Source: Verrucomicrobiota bacterium
GTDB lineage: Bacteria; Verrucomicrobiota; Verrucomicrobiia; Limisphaerales; JADJPG01
Reading direction: 5' to 3'
Assembly: GCA_016713365.1 (NCBI GenBank)
Contig: JADJPG010000048.1
Location: 1 to 62,279, forward strand
Length of the DNA stretch: 62,279 nt
Position 1 is the stretch's first letter, and every line of letters starts with the position of its first letter. The notes beneath the pieces are model-generated. The model was given only the letters and a program-made list of their open reading frames with translations. It was not told where the DNA came from and did no database searches. The translations under genes and the position numbers were made by a program. This document shows positions 1 through 10,241 of this stretch, piece by piece.

Positions 1-723
1 CGCGGCCGACTCTCCCTCGCCGCCCGCGCGTGGACACCGGCGCTGCAACTTGAACTCGCGAAGGCTGCGGCCAAGGACGAGAAACCAAAGGACGAACCAA
101 AGAAGGACGGCGACGCAAAACCTGATGGCGAAAAGAAGCCCGATGCGAAACCGAAGGAACCCGACAATCGCAACGAAGAGGATCGTGCGTTCTTGAAGTG
201 GATCGATCAGAACGATCCGTCACGATTCATTCCCTGGAAAAGCATCGAGCACCCGGACTTCCGCGGCAAACGCGTGGAAGTCGGCGGCTTCGCTCCGTTC
301 GCGCGAACGTTGCCGCCCGCCAAGTCCCTGCCTGACCTCGCCGCCATGCACGGTCGCTTCTTGACGGACCTCGCGGGAAAACTTCCGCGCATCGCCATTC
401 GCAGCGTCGAAGCGAAGCCGCTCGGCGCGTCCGTTTACGAAGTCACGGTGAAAGTCGAAAACACTGGCTACCTGCCCACTTCGCTCGCACAAGGCGGCGT
501 CAGTCGCGAAGTGCATCCCACGCGCGTGGTTCTGAAAGTCGATCCGAAGCAACTGCTCTCCGGCAATCGCGTCACCATGCTGAACGCCATCGCAGGTGGC
601 GACGCAAAGGAGGCGCGCTGGGTGGTCCGGGCGAAGGACGCCAAGAAGCTCAGCATCGAAGTGATTTCCATGATTGCCGGCCGAACTGAAACTGAAGTGG
701 AACTCAAAGAGGAGACGAAGTGA
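1..723 (+). CDS. C-terminal part of a first M14-like zinc carboxypeptidase (5' end outside window)
   Basis: The frame is open from the first base to TGA at 721-723, so the start lies upstream. The visible part opens with a Lys/Asp/Glu/Pro-rich low-complexity stretch (about codons 20-60), then a folded region with a beta-sandwich-like tail (VYEVTVKVENTGYLPT) that parallels the tail of the next gene (GLFKVFVTVENRRLIPT). That similarity, and the one-base overlap with the downstream M14 gene, suggest a tandem paralogue that has lost only its catalytic part to the window edge. No zinc ligands are visible here, so the family call rests on the tail and context. It is probably secreted with its partner. 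Confidence 0.6.
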   Translation, partial: RGRLSLAARAWTPALQLELAKAAAKDEKPKDEPKKDGDAKPDGEKKPDAKPKEPDNRNEEDRAFLKWIDQNDPSRFIPWKSIEHPDFRGKRVEVGGFAPFARTLPPAKSLPDLAAMHGRFLTDLAGKLPRIAIRSVEAKPLGASVYEVTVKVENTGYLPTSLAQGGVSREVHPTRVVLKVDPKQLLSGNRVTMLNAIAGGDAKEARWVVRAKDAKKLSIEVISMIAGRTETEVELKEETK

Positions 724-2496
724 TGAACCGCCTTTTGAAACCAATCCTCCTCGCGACGGCGTGCTGCGCCCTGCCCTTTGTCGCGCTCGCGCAAATCTCC
801 GATCGCAAACCGGACGACAGCGATCCGGCGAAGCATTCGTATCCCGCGCTCGGCATCGGCGCGAAACGCAAGGTCGATGTCGAATGGAACCGCTTCTACG
901 ATCACGCCGGACTGGGCGCAATTCTCGCGCGGCTGCACAAGGAATTCCCTGAACTCACCAGGCTCTACTCCATTGGCAAATCGGTAGAAGGTCGCGACAT
1001 CTGGTGCCTAGAAGTCACCAGCCGCAAGGGCGATGCGAAGCGCAAGCCGGGCATGTATATCGATGGAAACATTCACGGTAACGAGGTGCAAGGCGGCGAG
1101 GCCGTTGCCTACACTGCATGGTATCTCTGCCATCAATACGGCAACTTGGAAAAAGTCACCGAGTTACTCGACCGCTGTGTCTTCTACCTCTTCCCCACCA
1201 TCAATCCCGATGGCCGAGATCATTGGCTGAAGGAAGCGCACTCGGCGCACAGCTCGCGCTCCGGCGTGAAGCCGCTCGACAACGATCGCGACGGCGTGGC
1301 TGATGAAGATGATGCCGAGGACCTCGACAACGACGGTGCCATCACCCAGATGCGCATCAAGGATCCGAACGGCCGCTGGAAGCCGCATCCGCAGTATCCC
1401 GAGCAATTGATGATTCAGGTTGGCCCCGAGGAACGCGGCGAATACACGTTGCTCGGCCAGGAGGGAATCGACAACGACGGCGACGGTCAGGTGAACGAAG
1501 ACGGCCGTGGCTGGTTACGACATGAACCGCAACTGGGCCTGGGACTGGCAACCCGCCTACCTGCAGTTCGGCGCGCACGAGTATCCGTTCTCGCTCCCGG
1601 AGACTCGCGCCATTTCTGAGTTCCTCGAATCACATCGCAATGTCGCCGCACTCCAGACCTACCATAACGCCGGCGGCATGATCCTCCGCGCGCCCGGACG
1701 TGAAGGCGGCGTGATGCGCGGAGGGGACGAGCGGGTTCACCTCCAAATCTCACAGCGCGGCGAAAAGATGCTCCCAGCCTATCGCGCGATGGTGGTGTGG
1801 AAAGATCTCTACACCGTCTGGGGCGGGGAGTTCGACTGGACCTACGGCGCGCTCGGCATCGTCTCGCTCTCGAACGAACTCTGGAGCATGCGTAACCTGG
1901 ACCGCGGCGCCGCTGGCCCGTCCGGCGAAGATGGCGCGGCCTTCCTGCGCTACGTGCTGCTGAACGACGGCGTTGTGAAATGGCATCCATACACACATCC
2001 CACGTTCGGCCAGATTGAAATTGGCGGAACGAAGAAGACCTGGAGCCGCGTGCCGCCGTCCTTCCTGCTCGAAGAGGAATGCCATCGCAACATGGCCTTC
2101 ACCCTCTATCACGCCGACCAGATGCCGCTGCTGCAACTCAGCGAAGTGTTGATGGAAAAGATGGATGACGGATTGTTCAAAGTCTTCGTCACCGTCGAGA
2201 ACCGCCGCCTCATCCCGACCCGCACCGAGCAGGACGTGATCAACAAGATCAACACGCCCGATCTCTTCCTCCTGAAAGGCGACAACGTGAAGGTCATCTC
2301 CGCTGGTCGCGTAACGGATCGTTTCTCCAACCGCTTTGAAGCCGTGGAGCGCCGTCCGGAACGCGTGGAAGTTCCGACGATTCCGGGAATCGGCGTCGTG
2401 CGAGTTCAGTTCGTGGTCAGCGGCAGCGGACGCTTCACAATCACCGTCGACTCCGTGAAAGGCGGCGTGATCGAGGCCACGCAGACATTGCCGTAA
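723..2496 (+). CDS. M14-family zinc carboxypeptidase, secreted, frameshifted near 1512
   Basis: This is a peptidase of the carboxypeptidase A (M14) family, expected to trim C-terminal residues outside the cytoplasm. The ATG at 723 overlaps the previous stop (TGATG) and opens a signal peptide ending near VALAQ. Zinc ligands H118 and E121 lie in IHGNE; NPDGRD, the NRNW substrate-binding motif, the third ligand in QTYHNAGG and a downstream Glu in LSNELWSM follow. An Asp-rich insert (DNDRDGVADEDD, IDNDGDGQVNEDG) sits between the first and second halves, as in related secreted M14 proteins. The frame breaks at 1512: reading past one extra T gives DGRGGYDMNRNW, so a single-base insertion explains the split into 1-1511 and 1513-2496. 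Tandem with the upstream gene. The family call is firm; activity depends on whether the indel is real. Confidence 0.85.
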
Positions 2497-2559
2497 GAAA
2501 CGCGAGTCCCATCAATATCTGAAGCGCTTAATTAGTAAGCGGAGTACCCACCTTAAATC

Positions 2560-2955
2560 ATGAGGAAGCTAGCCGGAATCTGTACCATTGTATTGGGGTG
2601 CCTATTTCTTACAGCGTGCAGTTCCAACAGTGAGAAGGAATCGATGCTGGAGTCTTTCGGATTAGCGGAAGAGTTGGCAAATCAAGCCACAATCATTCAA
2701 AGCCGGTCAGTGTTGGCATTGAAGAACGTTCAGCCCGACCAGTTCTCCCAACTGAGAACGCAGATTGGTCAATGCACAAACTGGAACACGTTGAGCACTT
2801 CCGGAAGTATTCGCTCGGGAGAGTTTCACCTCACCGGCCAAGGACGGCGGATAGATTATTGCACAGGGATTTTCTCGGCCGGACGAGCGCGCGTTGCAGC
2901 CTACGACCGCGAGGGACATGTATTGTACCTAATCTGGGCCGACTCGGTGATGTAA
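2560..2955 (+). CDS. Small putative lipoprotein of unknown function
   Basis: A 131-residue protein starting at ATG 2560 with a GGAG about 15 bases upstream. The N-terminus is a classic lipoprotein signal: MRKL, a hydrophobic stretch, then LTAC with the lipidated Cys at about residue 20, followed by SSNSEKES. The mature part has two more cysteines (QCTNW, DYCTG) that could form a disulfide, and ends in a short beta-rich segment. I do not recognise a family. Base composition is visibly more AT-rich than its neighbours, which hints at a separate origin. It lies between a peptidase gene and a convergent cytochrome gene, so context does not suggest a role. Confidence 0.6.
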   Translation: MRKLAGICTIVLGCLFLTACSSNSEKESMLESFGLAEELANQATIIQSRSVLALKNVQPDQFSQLRTQIGQCTNWNTLSTSGSIRSGEFHLTGQGRRIDYCTGIFSAGRARVAAYDREGHVLYLIWADSVM

Positions 2956-2982
2956 AGTTGGAAGCCACCCGCCACTTCCGAA

Positions 2983-5047
2983 TCACTCCGCTCCCGTTTT
3001 CGGCGCCTGCATCTTCTCGCCGAGCTTCAGGTATTCCCACACGGCGCTGATTTGCTTCTCGCCGTCGCCGTCGAGCACATCCGTCAGCGGGCTTTTGCCC
3101 TCGTCAAAATACGCCGGCATCTTCGTCTGCGGATCGATGCTCGTCGGTGCGCGGAACCAGCGACGGTAAAAGTCCGGCAGCAACCGCTCCGCCGTGTAGG
3201 CCAGGTTAATCCCTTCACTCTCGAACACCTCCAACGCCAGCATCGAACCAACGCCGTGGCACGAGATGCACGAGAAGCCGCCGTCCTTGCCCACCAGCTT
3301 GCGGCCAATCTCCGCCATCGCCATGTCCACCGGCTTTTCCGCCGGACGTCTTCGGCGCGTAGCCATGCTGCTGCGCCATGCCGACGGCGAGGTCTTTAGC
3401 ACGCGACTTGAAGGCCGGCATGCGCGCATCGATCCACGGCTCCCCCTTCGGATGCGCGTCGTAGCGAATCTTGTGCGGAATCTCGCCCGCGATGAACTTT
3501 GTCGCCCACTCGGGTTTCAGTTTTCCGCCAAGGACTTCAAACGTCGGGATGAGATCAATCTGCCCGTGACAGGAGGTGCAATTCAGCGCCCGCGTGTGTC
3601 GCTCCGCAAACTCCGCGGGAACATGACGCGACAGCGAGCCGAAGCCCGCGAGTGTGAACGCATTCAGCGACTCGCGTTGCGCCTCGGTGAATCCGTGGTC
3701 TGCAAGTGGCTTCGCCCCCAGACAGTCTCCGGCGGGAACAGACGAGCGATCCTTCTTGTGGCGACTGGCTAGCGCGTCCAGCGCCGGAGCCTTGAACTGA
3801 TTCTCGATGCCGAGGCTGTGGCAATTCAGGCAGCCGGTAGCCTGCACCAGTTTCTTTCCCTTCTCGATGATCGCTGCATCGGTCGGCGCTGCTTTCAATT
3901 CCGGCTTTGGGGCGGCGGCGAACAGCCAGTCTTCCAATTCCTTCGCCTCCTTCTCGCTGAGATGAAAATCTGGCATGCGCGTCCACGCGTAATGCGCGTC
4001 AGGCTTGCGCAAGAAATCCGCGAGCTTTCCGGCCGGGAACTTCTCGGCGATGCGTTTCTGCGAGAGCTTCGCCGCATCCGGTTCCTTTGCGTCGGGCGGA
4101 TTATGACAGCCCGTGCAATGCAGACGTTCGTAGAGCGGCTTCGGATCGCTGTTCGGCGCGTGACCTTCGCCTTCTGCGGGTTCGTTCTGCTTGGTCTTGT
4201 AGGCAACAGTGCTGAACTTCACCTCACCACCCGTCTTGAGCGATGCAAGATACGCCGCCATCGCCTCCGCATCCTCCTTCGCCGTGGCTCCGTGCAGCAG
4301 CTTCGGCATCTGCGCGCTCGGGCGGATCGATTTCGGATCCAAAATCCAACGCGCCATCCAGTCATAGTTCCGTCGTGCGCCAATCCCCTCGAAGCCCGGC
4401 GCGTCCATCTTCAACTCCGGAACGCCCGTCTCCACCAGTTTCGCGTCGGTGTGACATTTGATGCAGCGATGGTCGAGGAACAGCTCACGGCCTTGCCGCA
4501 CTTGAATCGACTTCACCAACTCCGGTGTGGTCGCGTGCGTGAAGGCCCCATTCGGAATCGGCCCGGTGAACGGCGGCCTTTCCGTCCAGGACAGGCGCAC
4601 GAATGAATCGCCCTTCTCCGCCGACTTGTAGGTCGCCTTGAACGCATTTGCGCCCTTGTTCAATTGCACCGGTTTGCTGAGCGGGACATTGCCGCCGTCG
4701 CTCGATCCTTCCAGCACCACCGCGCCGTTAATCTCGACCTTCAAACTTCCACTGAGCGCCGCGTCGAACGAAAAATTTCCGCGCAGGTCGGCGATCAGCG
4801 AACCTTCCCACGTCGCAGTGAACGCACCGCCGGCCACGAACGGAGTCGCCGGCTTGCCCGCTTCGACATGCAGCCAGACGTTCTGCGCCACCGAGGTCTC
4901 CTTCTGGCCACCAGACTCGATGGTGAGCGCCAGTCCGGCCTCGGGCTTCTCTGCCGCCAAGGTAACCACGCTCGCGCCGCTCATCAGGATCGCCAGCACC
5001 ACAAACAACACTCGCCGAACTTCAATCAACAAACAGATGGTCTTCAT
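2983..5047 (-). CDS. Secreted multiheme cytochrome c with N-terminal PA14-like domain, frameshifted near 3345
   Basis: The protein has a signal peptide (residues 1-32, ending VTLAA), a PA14-like beta domain (about 40-155, with WEGSLIADLRGNFSF and FVRLSWTE), then five CXXCH haem-attachment sites: CIKCH (C195), CTGCH, CLNCH, CTSCH and, after the break, CISCH. Each is followed by cytochrome-c-like helices and Met-containing loops (ARMPAF, TKMPAYF). This layout suggests a periplasmic electron carrier coupled to carbohydrate or protein binding. The frame changes around 3345-3350: HGYAPKTS is followed in the next frame by PAEKPVDMAMAEIG, so one extra base divides the gene into 3350-5047 and 2983-3345. 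Downstream of, and same strand as, the GNAT and DUF6797-like genes. No specific partner is identifiable. Confidence 0.8.
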
Positions 5048-5064
5048 GCAAATTGATAATCCAA

Positions 5065-5084
5065 CGCCGGCCTTCCGGCCGGCG
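5065..5084. repeat. Perfect 8-bp GC hairpin upstream of the cytochrome gene
   Basis: CGCCGGCC, a TTCC loop, then GGCCGGCG, lying 18 bases upstream of the cytochrome start on the reverse strand and 42 bases past the GNAT stop. There is no T-run, so it is not a convincing terminator. It may be a small REP-like palindrome or an RNA processing/stability hairpin. Confidence 0.35.
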
Positions 5085-5125
5085 GGTTATCGAATCAGAC
5101 GAACGGGGCAGGCTCAACTCTCGAA

Positions 5126-5553
5126 TCAAATGCGTTTCCGGAAAACCTTCTGAGTCTTTGTGCATCTGTAGCCAAGGCTCTCGTAGAATTGGTGCGCATC
5201 AGCACGGTCATCCCGGCAACGCACCGATACTTCATACGCCCCGCGCTCGCGGGCCCACGTCGTCAAGCTTCGGCCAATTGCCGTCCAACACCCTGTCGTC
5301 GCGAGTCCGTATCCACTACCAGCCCGCCGATCTCGACCCGATAATCGGACTCGATGAGCTGGGAAAGGAAACCGTGAATCCAACCAGTCAAAATTCCTTG
5401 AGCTGATTCAGCAACGAGGACCAGATCCGTGGAACTTGCGAGCAACTTATTCAGACGGCGCTGGACGACCTCTGATTCCACCGGATACCCGAGCACCTTC
5501 GAAAGCCGGACAATCTGTTCGGCATCACGAAGCGTAGCTCGGCGGATCGTCAT
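5126..5553 (-). CDS. GNAT-family N-acetyltransferase, frameshifted near 5270
   Basis: The reconstructed product is about 142 residues, normal for a small GNAT. The first fragment (5553-5263) has MTIRRATLRDAEQIVRLS, the start typical of the family, and the acetyl-CoA loop in VVDTDSRRQGVGRQL (the R/Q-x-x-G-x-G/A motif). The second fragment (from about 5270 down to 5126) has the C-terminal half, GAYEVSVRCRDDRADAHQFYESLGYR, with the conserved AHQFYESLGY helix-strand. One missing base in GCCGAAGC/TTGACG joins LAEA to LTTWARERGAYE. Substrate unknown. It lies between the DUF6797-like gene (25 bases upstream) and the cytochrome gene on the same strand, but functional linkage is doubtful. Confidence 0.8.
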
Positions 5554-5578
5554 TCTCCCATTTCACTCGGCTGCCGCT

Positions 5579-7971
5579 TCAAGGAATCGCATGCACCGTG
5601 TGCATCACTTCCTGTGCGACGGCGGTTCCATCCGCGGCCTTGAGGTTGAACTTGATCGTCTGCTGCATCACCGGCTTGAAGTCCGCGATCTCCACCGTGA
5701 GCGTCTTGCCGTCCGCCGAGAGCTTCGTCGCGGTGATGTCGAGATTGTCGCGCCCGCGCTTCTTCGGATCGGCCACTGAGAACTCCGGCGAACCGTAGTT
5801 CGACGTGCGCGCGTAATTCCAGCGCTTGCCGCTGACGTTCTGCGCATCCGTGGCCGCAGCGCGATCGAGTGGCTGCGTGAAGGTCAGCTCCACGCCGTTC
5901 TTCACCACCTTGAGCCCGCGCACTGAATAAACCGGCTTGCCCGTGTAACGCACGCGATCGAAGCCAGTAATCTTCGCCGCGTTGCTCTGCCATTCGCTCA
6001 GGCCGCAGACGTAAAGCTGGCCGTCCTGTTTGTGAAACTTCGCGCGCATCACCGACGACGTGAACTTCAGCGGGAACTTCACCACGCCGCCCTGCATGCG
6101 ACCGTCGCCAATCGGTTCCTTCATCACGAGGAACAAGCTCGATTGCCCGTACGACTCATGGAGCAGCTCCCCTTTGTAGGGGCCCCACTTGTCGCTCGTC
6201 ACCCAGATCTGTCCGCCGCCCGAGTTGTCATACGACTTCGCCAGCCAGCACAACGGCGACACAAACGAATCAGCGAGTTCCTTCGGCGTCAGCTCATTGA
6301 TCACACCTGCGAAATGTCCGGGTTTCGTCACCCACGTAATCGGCGTCGTCGGCACCCAGGTGCCTTCGTTGTCGCTGGCGGTGAGCTGGCCGTCGGCGCG
6401 CACGCCGATGCCGTTGGGCGCGCGGTAGCCACGAGAGATGATCTCAAACTTCTTTCCATCCTTGCTCACCTTGAAGAAGCAGCCCGAGTGCGAGCACACC
6501 GTGCCGTTGCCGAGCGACGCCTTCTGGTTGCCGAACCCGCCGCCGCCCGCGTTCACGGGATTGGCCTTCGCAAAGTAGAAGTTCCCTTTCGCGTCCGTCT
6601 GGAGATCGAACAGGAACTCGTGGAAGCCGCGCGTAGACATCACCTGGTTGTTGAAGTTCTCGTAGTAATCCGCCTCTCCGTCCTTGTTCAAATCGTAATA
6701 GCGCGTGAGCTGATCGCGGCCACTCGTGTAAATCACGTCATCCACGATCACGAGCCCCAGCGTTTCATACTGGCCCGAGGCGTATCGCCGCCACTCCAGT
6801 TTGTCCAAATCTTCATCGATGCCGCTGACGATCCAGATGTCGCCATCGTGCGTGCAAAGCGCCGCGCGCTTGCCGTCCTTGAAAAAATCCATGCCCGCGA
6901 AACGCACGCGACGTTTCCACGGATTATCCGTCGGCGCAGTGATCGAATCCGTTACATAAGCGCCGTCCGGCGTCGCGCTCGTGTTCAAGACGCCCTTCGT
7001 CACCACCGCTTCCGGCCAACGCGCGGGGCCGCCCTTCGCGAACGCCACCATCGTCGGCTTCTCGTTCACGAAGCCCGCGACCTTCGATTGATTCGCCGCC
7101 TCGCCCGTCCAGGACAACACGCTGAATGTCGCAGCCGCCGTGCCCTTCGCGATCTTCAACACCGCCGCGTACCGCCCACAACCTCCAGCGAAGCACCCTT
7201 CGGAGCGCCCGCGAGCGCGATCCACGTCACGTTCGTGCCGGCGGTCAGCGTCAGCGTGTTGCCTTCCGACTTCACCGTCGCGCCCGGAATATCCGCCAAC
7301 AGCGCGATCAAATTCGCCTTCGCCTTCTTCGTTTGGAACGTGCGCGTGAAGGCCACTTCGCCGCCGTTCACGAACGCGCCCGGCTGTTCATAAATCTTCG
7401 TGCCCAGCACCGTGTAGGCCAGCACCACGCTTGGCCCGTTCACGTAGAGGCCATCCCAGCGGCACCACTCTTCCGGCAACGGCCCGAACGGTTCCGCGCG
7501 CGGATCGGTAAATTCGCCCTTCGCATTCGCCCATCCGGGAACTTGATGCGTCCCAAACTTCTGCGCGCCCACGATGGCCGGATGCGACCCGTGCCCACCG
7601 TCGAACGCCACGCCCTTCGTCGAGATGTAGCCGCCCGTCCAGCCCGCCGCCATGCGCAGCAAGTCCGTGTCGAAGAGCACATTCGCCGCGCCCTCGGGCA
7701 ACACGCGAATAGCGAATCCTTTCATCGCGACGTTGTTCGAGGGAAAGTTCGCGCTGATGCACGCGCCCTGGAACGGGAAATCCTCCTGCAACAAACTCGA
7801 CTTGCCCTTCGCGCCTTGCGCCAAAGCACCGCCCGCGAAAGCTGCGAGGAGGAAACCGACCAGAAGCGAAGGGAACGAGGAAGCCCGCGTTACGCGGACA
7901 GACGACGGGAGAGACTTTGCGCGCGCAATCCGAACAGCGCGGGCTGAGTTTGAGAGCGTTGAATGATGCAT
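5579..7971 (-). CDS. DUF6797-like secreted beta-propeller protein, frameshifted near 7180
   Basis: The start chosen is ATG 7971 (MHHSTLSNSA), preceded by an AGAAGAA purine run; a longer frame exists but adds a charged, non-signal sequence. A signal peptide follows (FPSLLVGFLLAAFAGGALAQ). The first part (FPSNNVAMKGFAIRVL, GGYISTKGVAFDGGHGSHP) resembles the DUF6797 family found with cytochromes in Planctomycetes and Verrucomicrobia. The second part has repeated propeller-like segments (DIWIVSGID, GNFYFAKANPVNAGG, NGIGVRADGQLTASDNEGTW, GQLYVCGLSEWQSNAAKITG), as in the PVC membrane-bound dehydrogenases. There is no CXXCH, so no covalent haem. Frames are joined near 7180 by one missing base (SLEVVG to GRYAAVLKIAKG). 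Probably extracytoplasmic; the reaction is unknown. First gene of a three-gene reverse-strand run. Confidence 0.7.
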
Positions 7972-8239
7972 TTCTTCTGTTTGACCGAGGTCGAGTATTG
8001 TTTTCCGGAACCGAAATGAAACGTCGCGGTCGTCGTCTCCTCGGGAGGAGTTACGAACGGCGCGGGTTGTGGTTCTTTCGCGGACCGGTTCATCTTTGCG
8101 CATTCTTGGACAACCGAGCGCAAACCACTATTCACGGAAATTCCCGGGCCTGCCCAGCTCAAATCATTCATCGTTTTCCTCCCGTCGCGGCACCGCTTTT
8201 CCATTTTACCTCGCGCCGGCCGGTTCCTACTCTCGCCCC

Positions 8240-9355
8240 ATGACAACCATTCCTGCTTTCGTTCCGCCGCAACGCACCCTCATGGGCCCCGGCCCCAGCG
8301 ACGTCGCGCCCTCCGTGCTCAAGGCCATGTCCGCGCCGCTCCTCGGCCATCTCGATCCCGTGTTCGTGAAGATGATGGACGAGATCAAGGCCATGCTCCG
8401 GCAGGTCTTCATCACCAAGAACGAAATGACCTTCCCCGTCAGCGGCACCGGCAGCGCCGGCATGGAATTCTGCTGCGCGAACCTCATCGAGCCTGGCGAT
8501 GAAGTCATCATTGGCGTCAACGGCGTGTTCGGCACGCGCATGTGCGACGTGGCGGAACGCTGCGGCGCGAAGGTCATCAAGGTCGAAGCGCCGTGGGGCC
8601 AGATCATCGAGCCGAAACAAGTCGCCGAAGCCCTGCGTCATCACCGGCCAAAGTTCGTCGCCATCGTTCACGCCGAGACCAGCACCGGCGCGCTCACGCC
8701 CGTCGAAGAGATTTCCAAAATGGCGCACGACCGCGGCTCGCTCATGCTCCTCGACACCGTCACCTCCCTCGGCGGCTGCCCCGTGCGCCTCGACGACTGG
8801 GGCATCGACGCCGTTTACAGCGGCACGCAGAAATGCCTGAGCTGCCCGCCCGGTCTCTCGCCCGTTTCGCTCAGCCCGCGCGCGCTCGAAGTCGCCACCA
8901 AGCGCAAGACCAAGGTGCAAAGCTGGTATCTCGACGTGAACCTGCTCGCCAGCTACTGGGGCGAGCAACGCGTCTACCATCACACCGCACCCATCTCCAT
9001 GAACTACGCCCTGCACGAAGCCCTGCGCCTCGTGCTGGAGGAAGGACTGGAAAACCGCTGGCTGCGTCACGAACGAAACCATCTCGGACTCAAGGCCGGC
9101 TTGAAGGAACTCGGCCTCGGCATTGCGTCGCAGGAAGGCCATCAACTCTGGCAGCTCAACGCCGTGACCGTGCCCGAAGGTGCGGATGAAGCCGGCGTGC
9201 GCAAGCAACTCCTCACCGATTTCAGCATCGAGATCGGCGCCGGCCTCGGCCCGATGAAGGGAAAGATCTGGCGCATCGGCCTGATGGGCGCCACCTCCAC
9301 GCCGGAGAATGTGAAGAAGGTTCTGGGAGCGCTGAAGACTTGTTTGAACAAGTAG
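8240..9355 (+). CDS. Alanine-glyoxylate / serine-pyruvate-type class V aminotransferase
   Basis: A 371-residue PLP enzyme, full length for the class V aminotransferases that interconvert alanine or serine with glyoxylate or pyruvate. ATG 8240 gives MTTIPAFVPPQRTLMGPGPS, with the MGPGPS start typical of the family. GTGSAGME binds PLP phosphate, LLDTVTSLGG holds the ring-binding Asp, and SGTQKCLSCPPG contains the Schiff-base Lys (about K198). The C-terminal domain ends in KIWRIGLMGATSTPENVKK. The last 93 bases are duplicated at 10242-10334 on the far side of a RAYT/REP element that begins inside this gene's stop codon. Which amino donor it uses cannot be read from sequence. It is transcribed divergently from the DUF6797-like gene. 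Confidence 0.88.
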   Translation: MTTIPAFVPPQRTLMGPGPSDVAPSVLKAMSAPLLGHLDPVFVKMMDEIKAMLRQVFITKNEMTFPVSGTGSAGMEFCCANLIEPGDEVIIGVNGVFGTRMCDVAERCGAKVIKVEAPWGQIIEPKQVAEALRHHRPKFVAIVHAETSTGALTPVEEISKMAHDRGSLMLLDTVTSLGGCPVRLDDWGIDAVYSGTQKCLSCPPGLSPVSLSPRALEVATKRKTKVQSWYLDVNLLASYWGEQRVYHHTAPISMNYALHEALRLVLEEGLENRWLRHERNHLGLKAGLKELGLGIASQEGHQLWQLNAVTVPEGADEAGVRKQLLTDFSIEIGAGLGPMKGKIWRIGLMGATSTPENVKKVLGALKTCLNK

Positions 9356-9426
9356 TATTCGACGTAAGGAGAATCAAATTAAGATAACCCGCACCGACCG
9401 GCCATGAGGCGCGAACAGAAACAAAT

Positions 9427-9484
9427 GAGTCTCGCGACCTCGACTCCTACTCATCGACTGGTAGGAGTCGACGTAAGGAGACTC
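9427..9484. repeat. REP hairpin upstream of the RAYT gene
   Basis: Two 24-base arms (9427-9450 and 9461-9484) are inverted copies with four mismatches, separated by a 10-base loop. Core: CTCGACTCCTAC / GTAGGAGTCGACG. It ends 17 bases before the RAYT start. A further half-arm in matching orientation is at 9352-9375. Confidence 0.85.
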
Positions 9485-9501
9485 TGATCGATCAACATTC
9501 C

Positions 9502-10098
9502 ATGAGCGAGAACCGCCAGCCGTTTCGCGACCCGCTCAACCGCCCGTTCTATCTGCCCCGCCTCCCTTGCGAACATTACCAAGGTGACGCCGTCGTCCTT
9601 TGGACGCTCACGATGTTCGACCGCGCCCGAGGCTGGCTGACCGATGACTTCCACCATCGCTTCCGAGAACTGCTGCTCCACGCCTCCGCACGTGAAGGCT
9701 TGCTCTGTCCGGTCTATTGCCTCATCCCCGATCACCTGCATCTCGTCTGGATGGGCCTGCGCCGCGATACCGACCAGCGGAACGGAATGGCGTTCCTTCG
9801 AACCCAACTTAAGCCGCTGCTGAAACCAGTGAAGCTTCAAATGCAGGCGCAGGATCACGTTTTGCGGGCGGAGCAACGCAAACGGGGTGCGTTCGCCAAG
9901 GTGTGTTTCTATGTCGGCGCCAATCCGGCGCGGGCCGAACTGGTGAAACGCGAGGCAGACTGGAAATTCACCGGCTGCGTCGTACCGGGATATCCGAGCC
10001 TGCACCCATTGGCTGAAAACTACTGGCCCACCTTCTGGAAGCTCCACGGTAAGATGCGGCATCCCGACGCCGGGGACATCCAACGCCCTCCGATTTAG
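9502..10098 (+). CDS. REP-associated tyrosine transposase (RAYT, Y1_Tnp family)
   Basis: A 198-residue single-strand DNA nuclease/transposase of the HUH class. The HUH motif is at residues 78-80 in IPDHLHLVWMG, and the catalytic Tyr is probably Y137 in FYVGANPARAELV, matching the Y-x-x-x-NP-x-RA signature of RAYTs. It starts at ATG 9502 and ends at TAG 10098. REP hairpins of one family flank it on both sides, the expected substrate arrangement: RAYTs bind and cleave REP DNA. There is no passenger gene. The frame is intact, unlike many neighbours, so it may be functional. The alternative, an ordinary IS200 TnpA, is less likely because of the length and the flanking REPs. Confidence 0.88.
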   Translation: MSENRQPFRDPLNRPFYLPRLPCEHYQGDAVVLWTLTMFDRARGWLTDDFHHRFRELLLHASAREGLLCPVYCLIPDHLHLVWMGLRRDTDQRNGMAFLRTQLKPLLKPVKLQMQAQDHVLRAEQRKRGAFAKVCFYVGANPARAELVKREADWKFTGCVVPGYPSLHPLAENYWPTFWKLHGKMRHPDAGDIQRPPI

Positions 10099-10101
10099 AA
10101 T

Positions 10102-10160
10102 GAGTCTCCTGACGTCGACTCCTACATCATCAACTCGTAGGATTCGACGTCAGGAGAATC
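10102..10160. repeat. REP hairpin downstream of the RAYT gene
   Basis: Arms 10102-10125 and 10137-10160 are inverted copies with two mismatches around an 11-base loop (core CTGACGTCGACTCCTAC / GTAGGATTCGACGTCAG). It starts 3 bases after the RAYT stop. A further half-arm is at 10213-10236, so REP units alternate in orientation as in BIME-like arrays. Confidence 0.87.
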
Positions 10161-10241
10161 AAATTGAAACCTTCCACCACCAACCAATCGGCTGCCCCAC
10201 ACGGAAACAAATGAGTCTCGTCACCTCGACTCCTACGAGAT

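Larger units (their letters stand above)
9352..10236. mobile_element. RAYT transposase element bounded by REP arms
   Basis: An 885-base unit that begins with a 24-base REP half-arm at 9352-9375 (starting GTAGTATTCGACG) and ends with its inverted counterpart at 10213-10236 (ending CGACTCCTAC). Inside it are two complete REP hairpins and one RAYT gene. The left boundary overlaps the TAG stop of the aminotransferase, and a diverged copy of that gene's last 93 bases lies 5 bases beyond the right boundary. RAYT/REP systems are domesticated relatives of IS200/IS605 elements that spread REP hairpins. The precise outer limits are my inference from the terminal arms. Confidence 0.7.

Noticed and set aside
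5065..5084. Perfect GC hairpin as a terminator for the GNAT gene
   Set aside because: No T-run on either strand and too close to the cytochrome start; kept only as a small palindrome.
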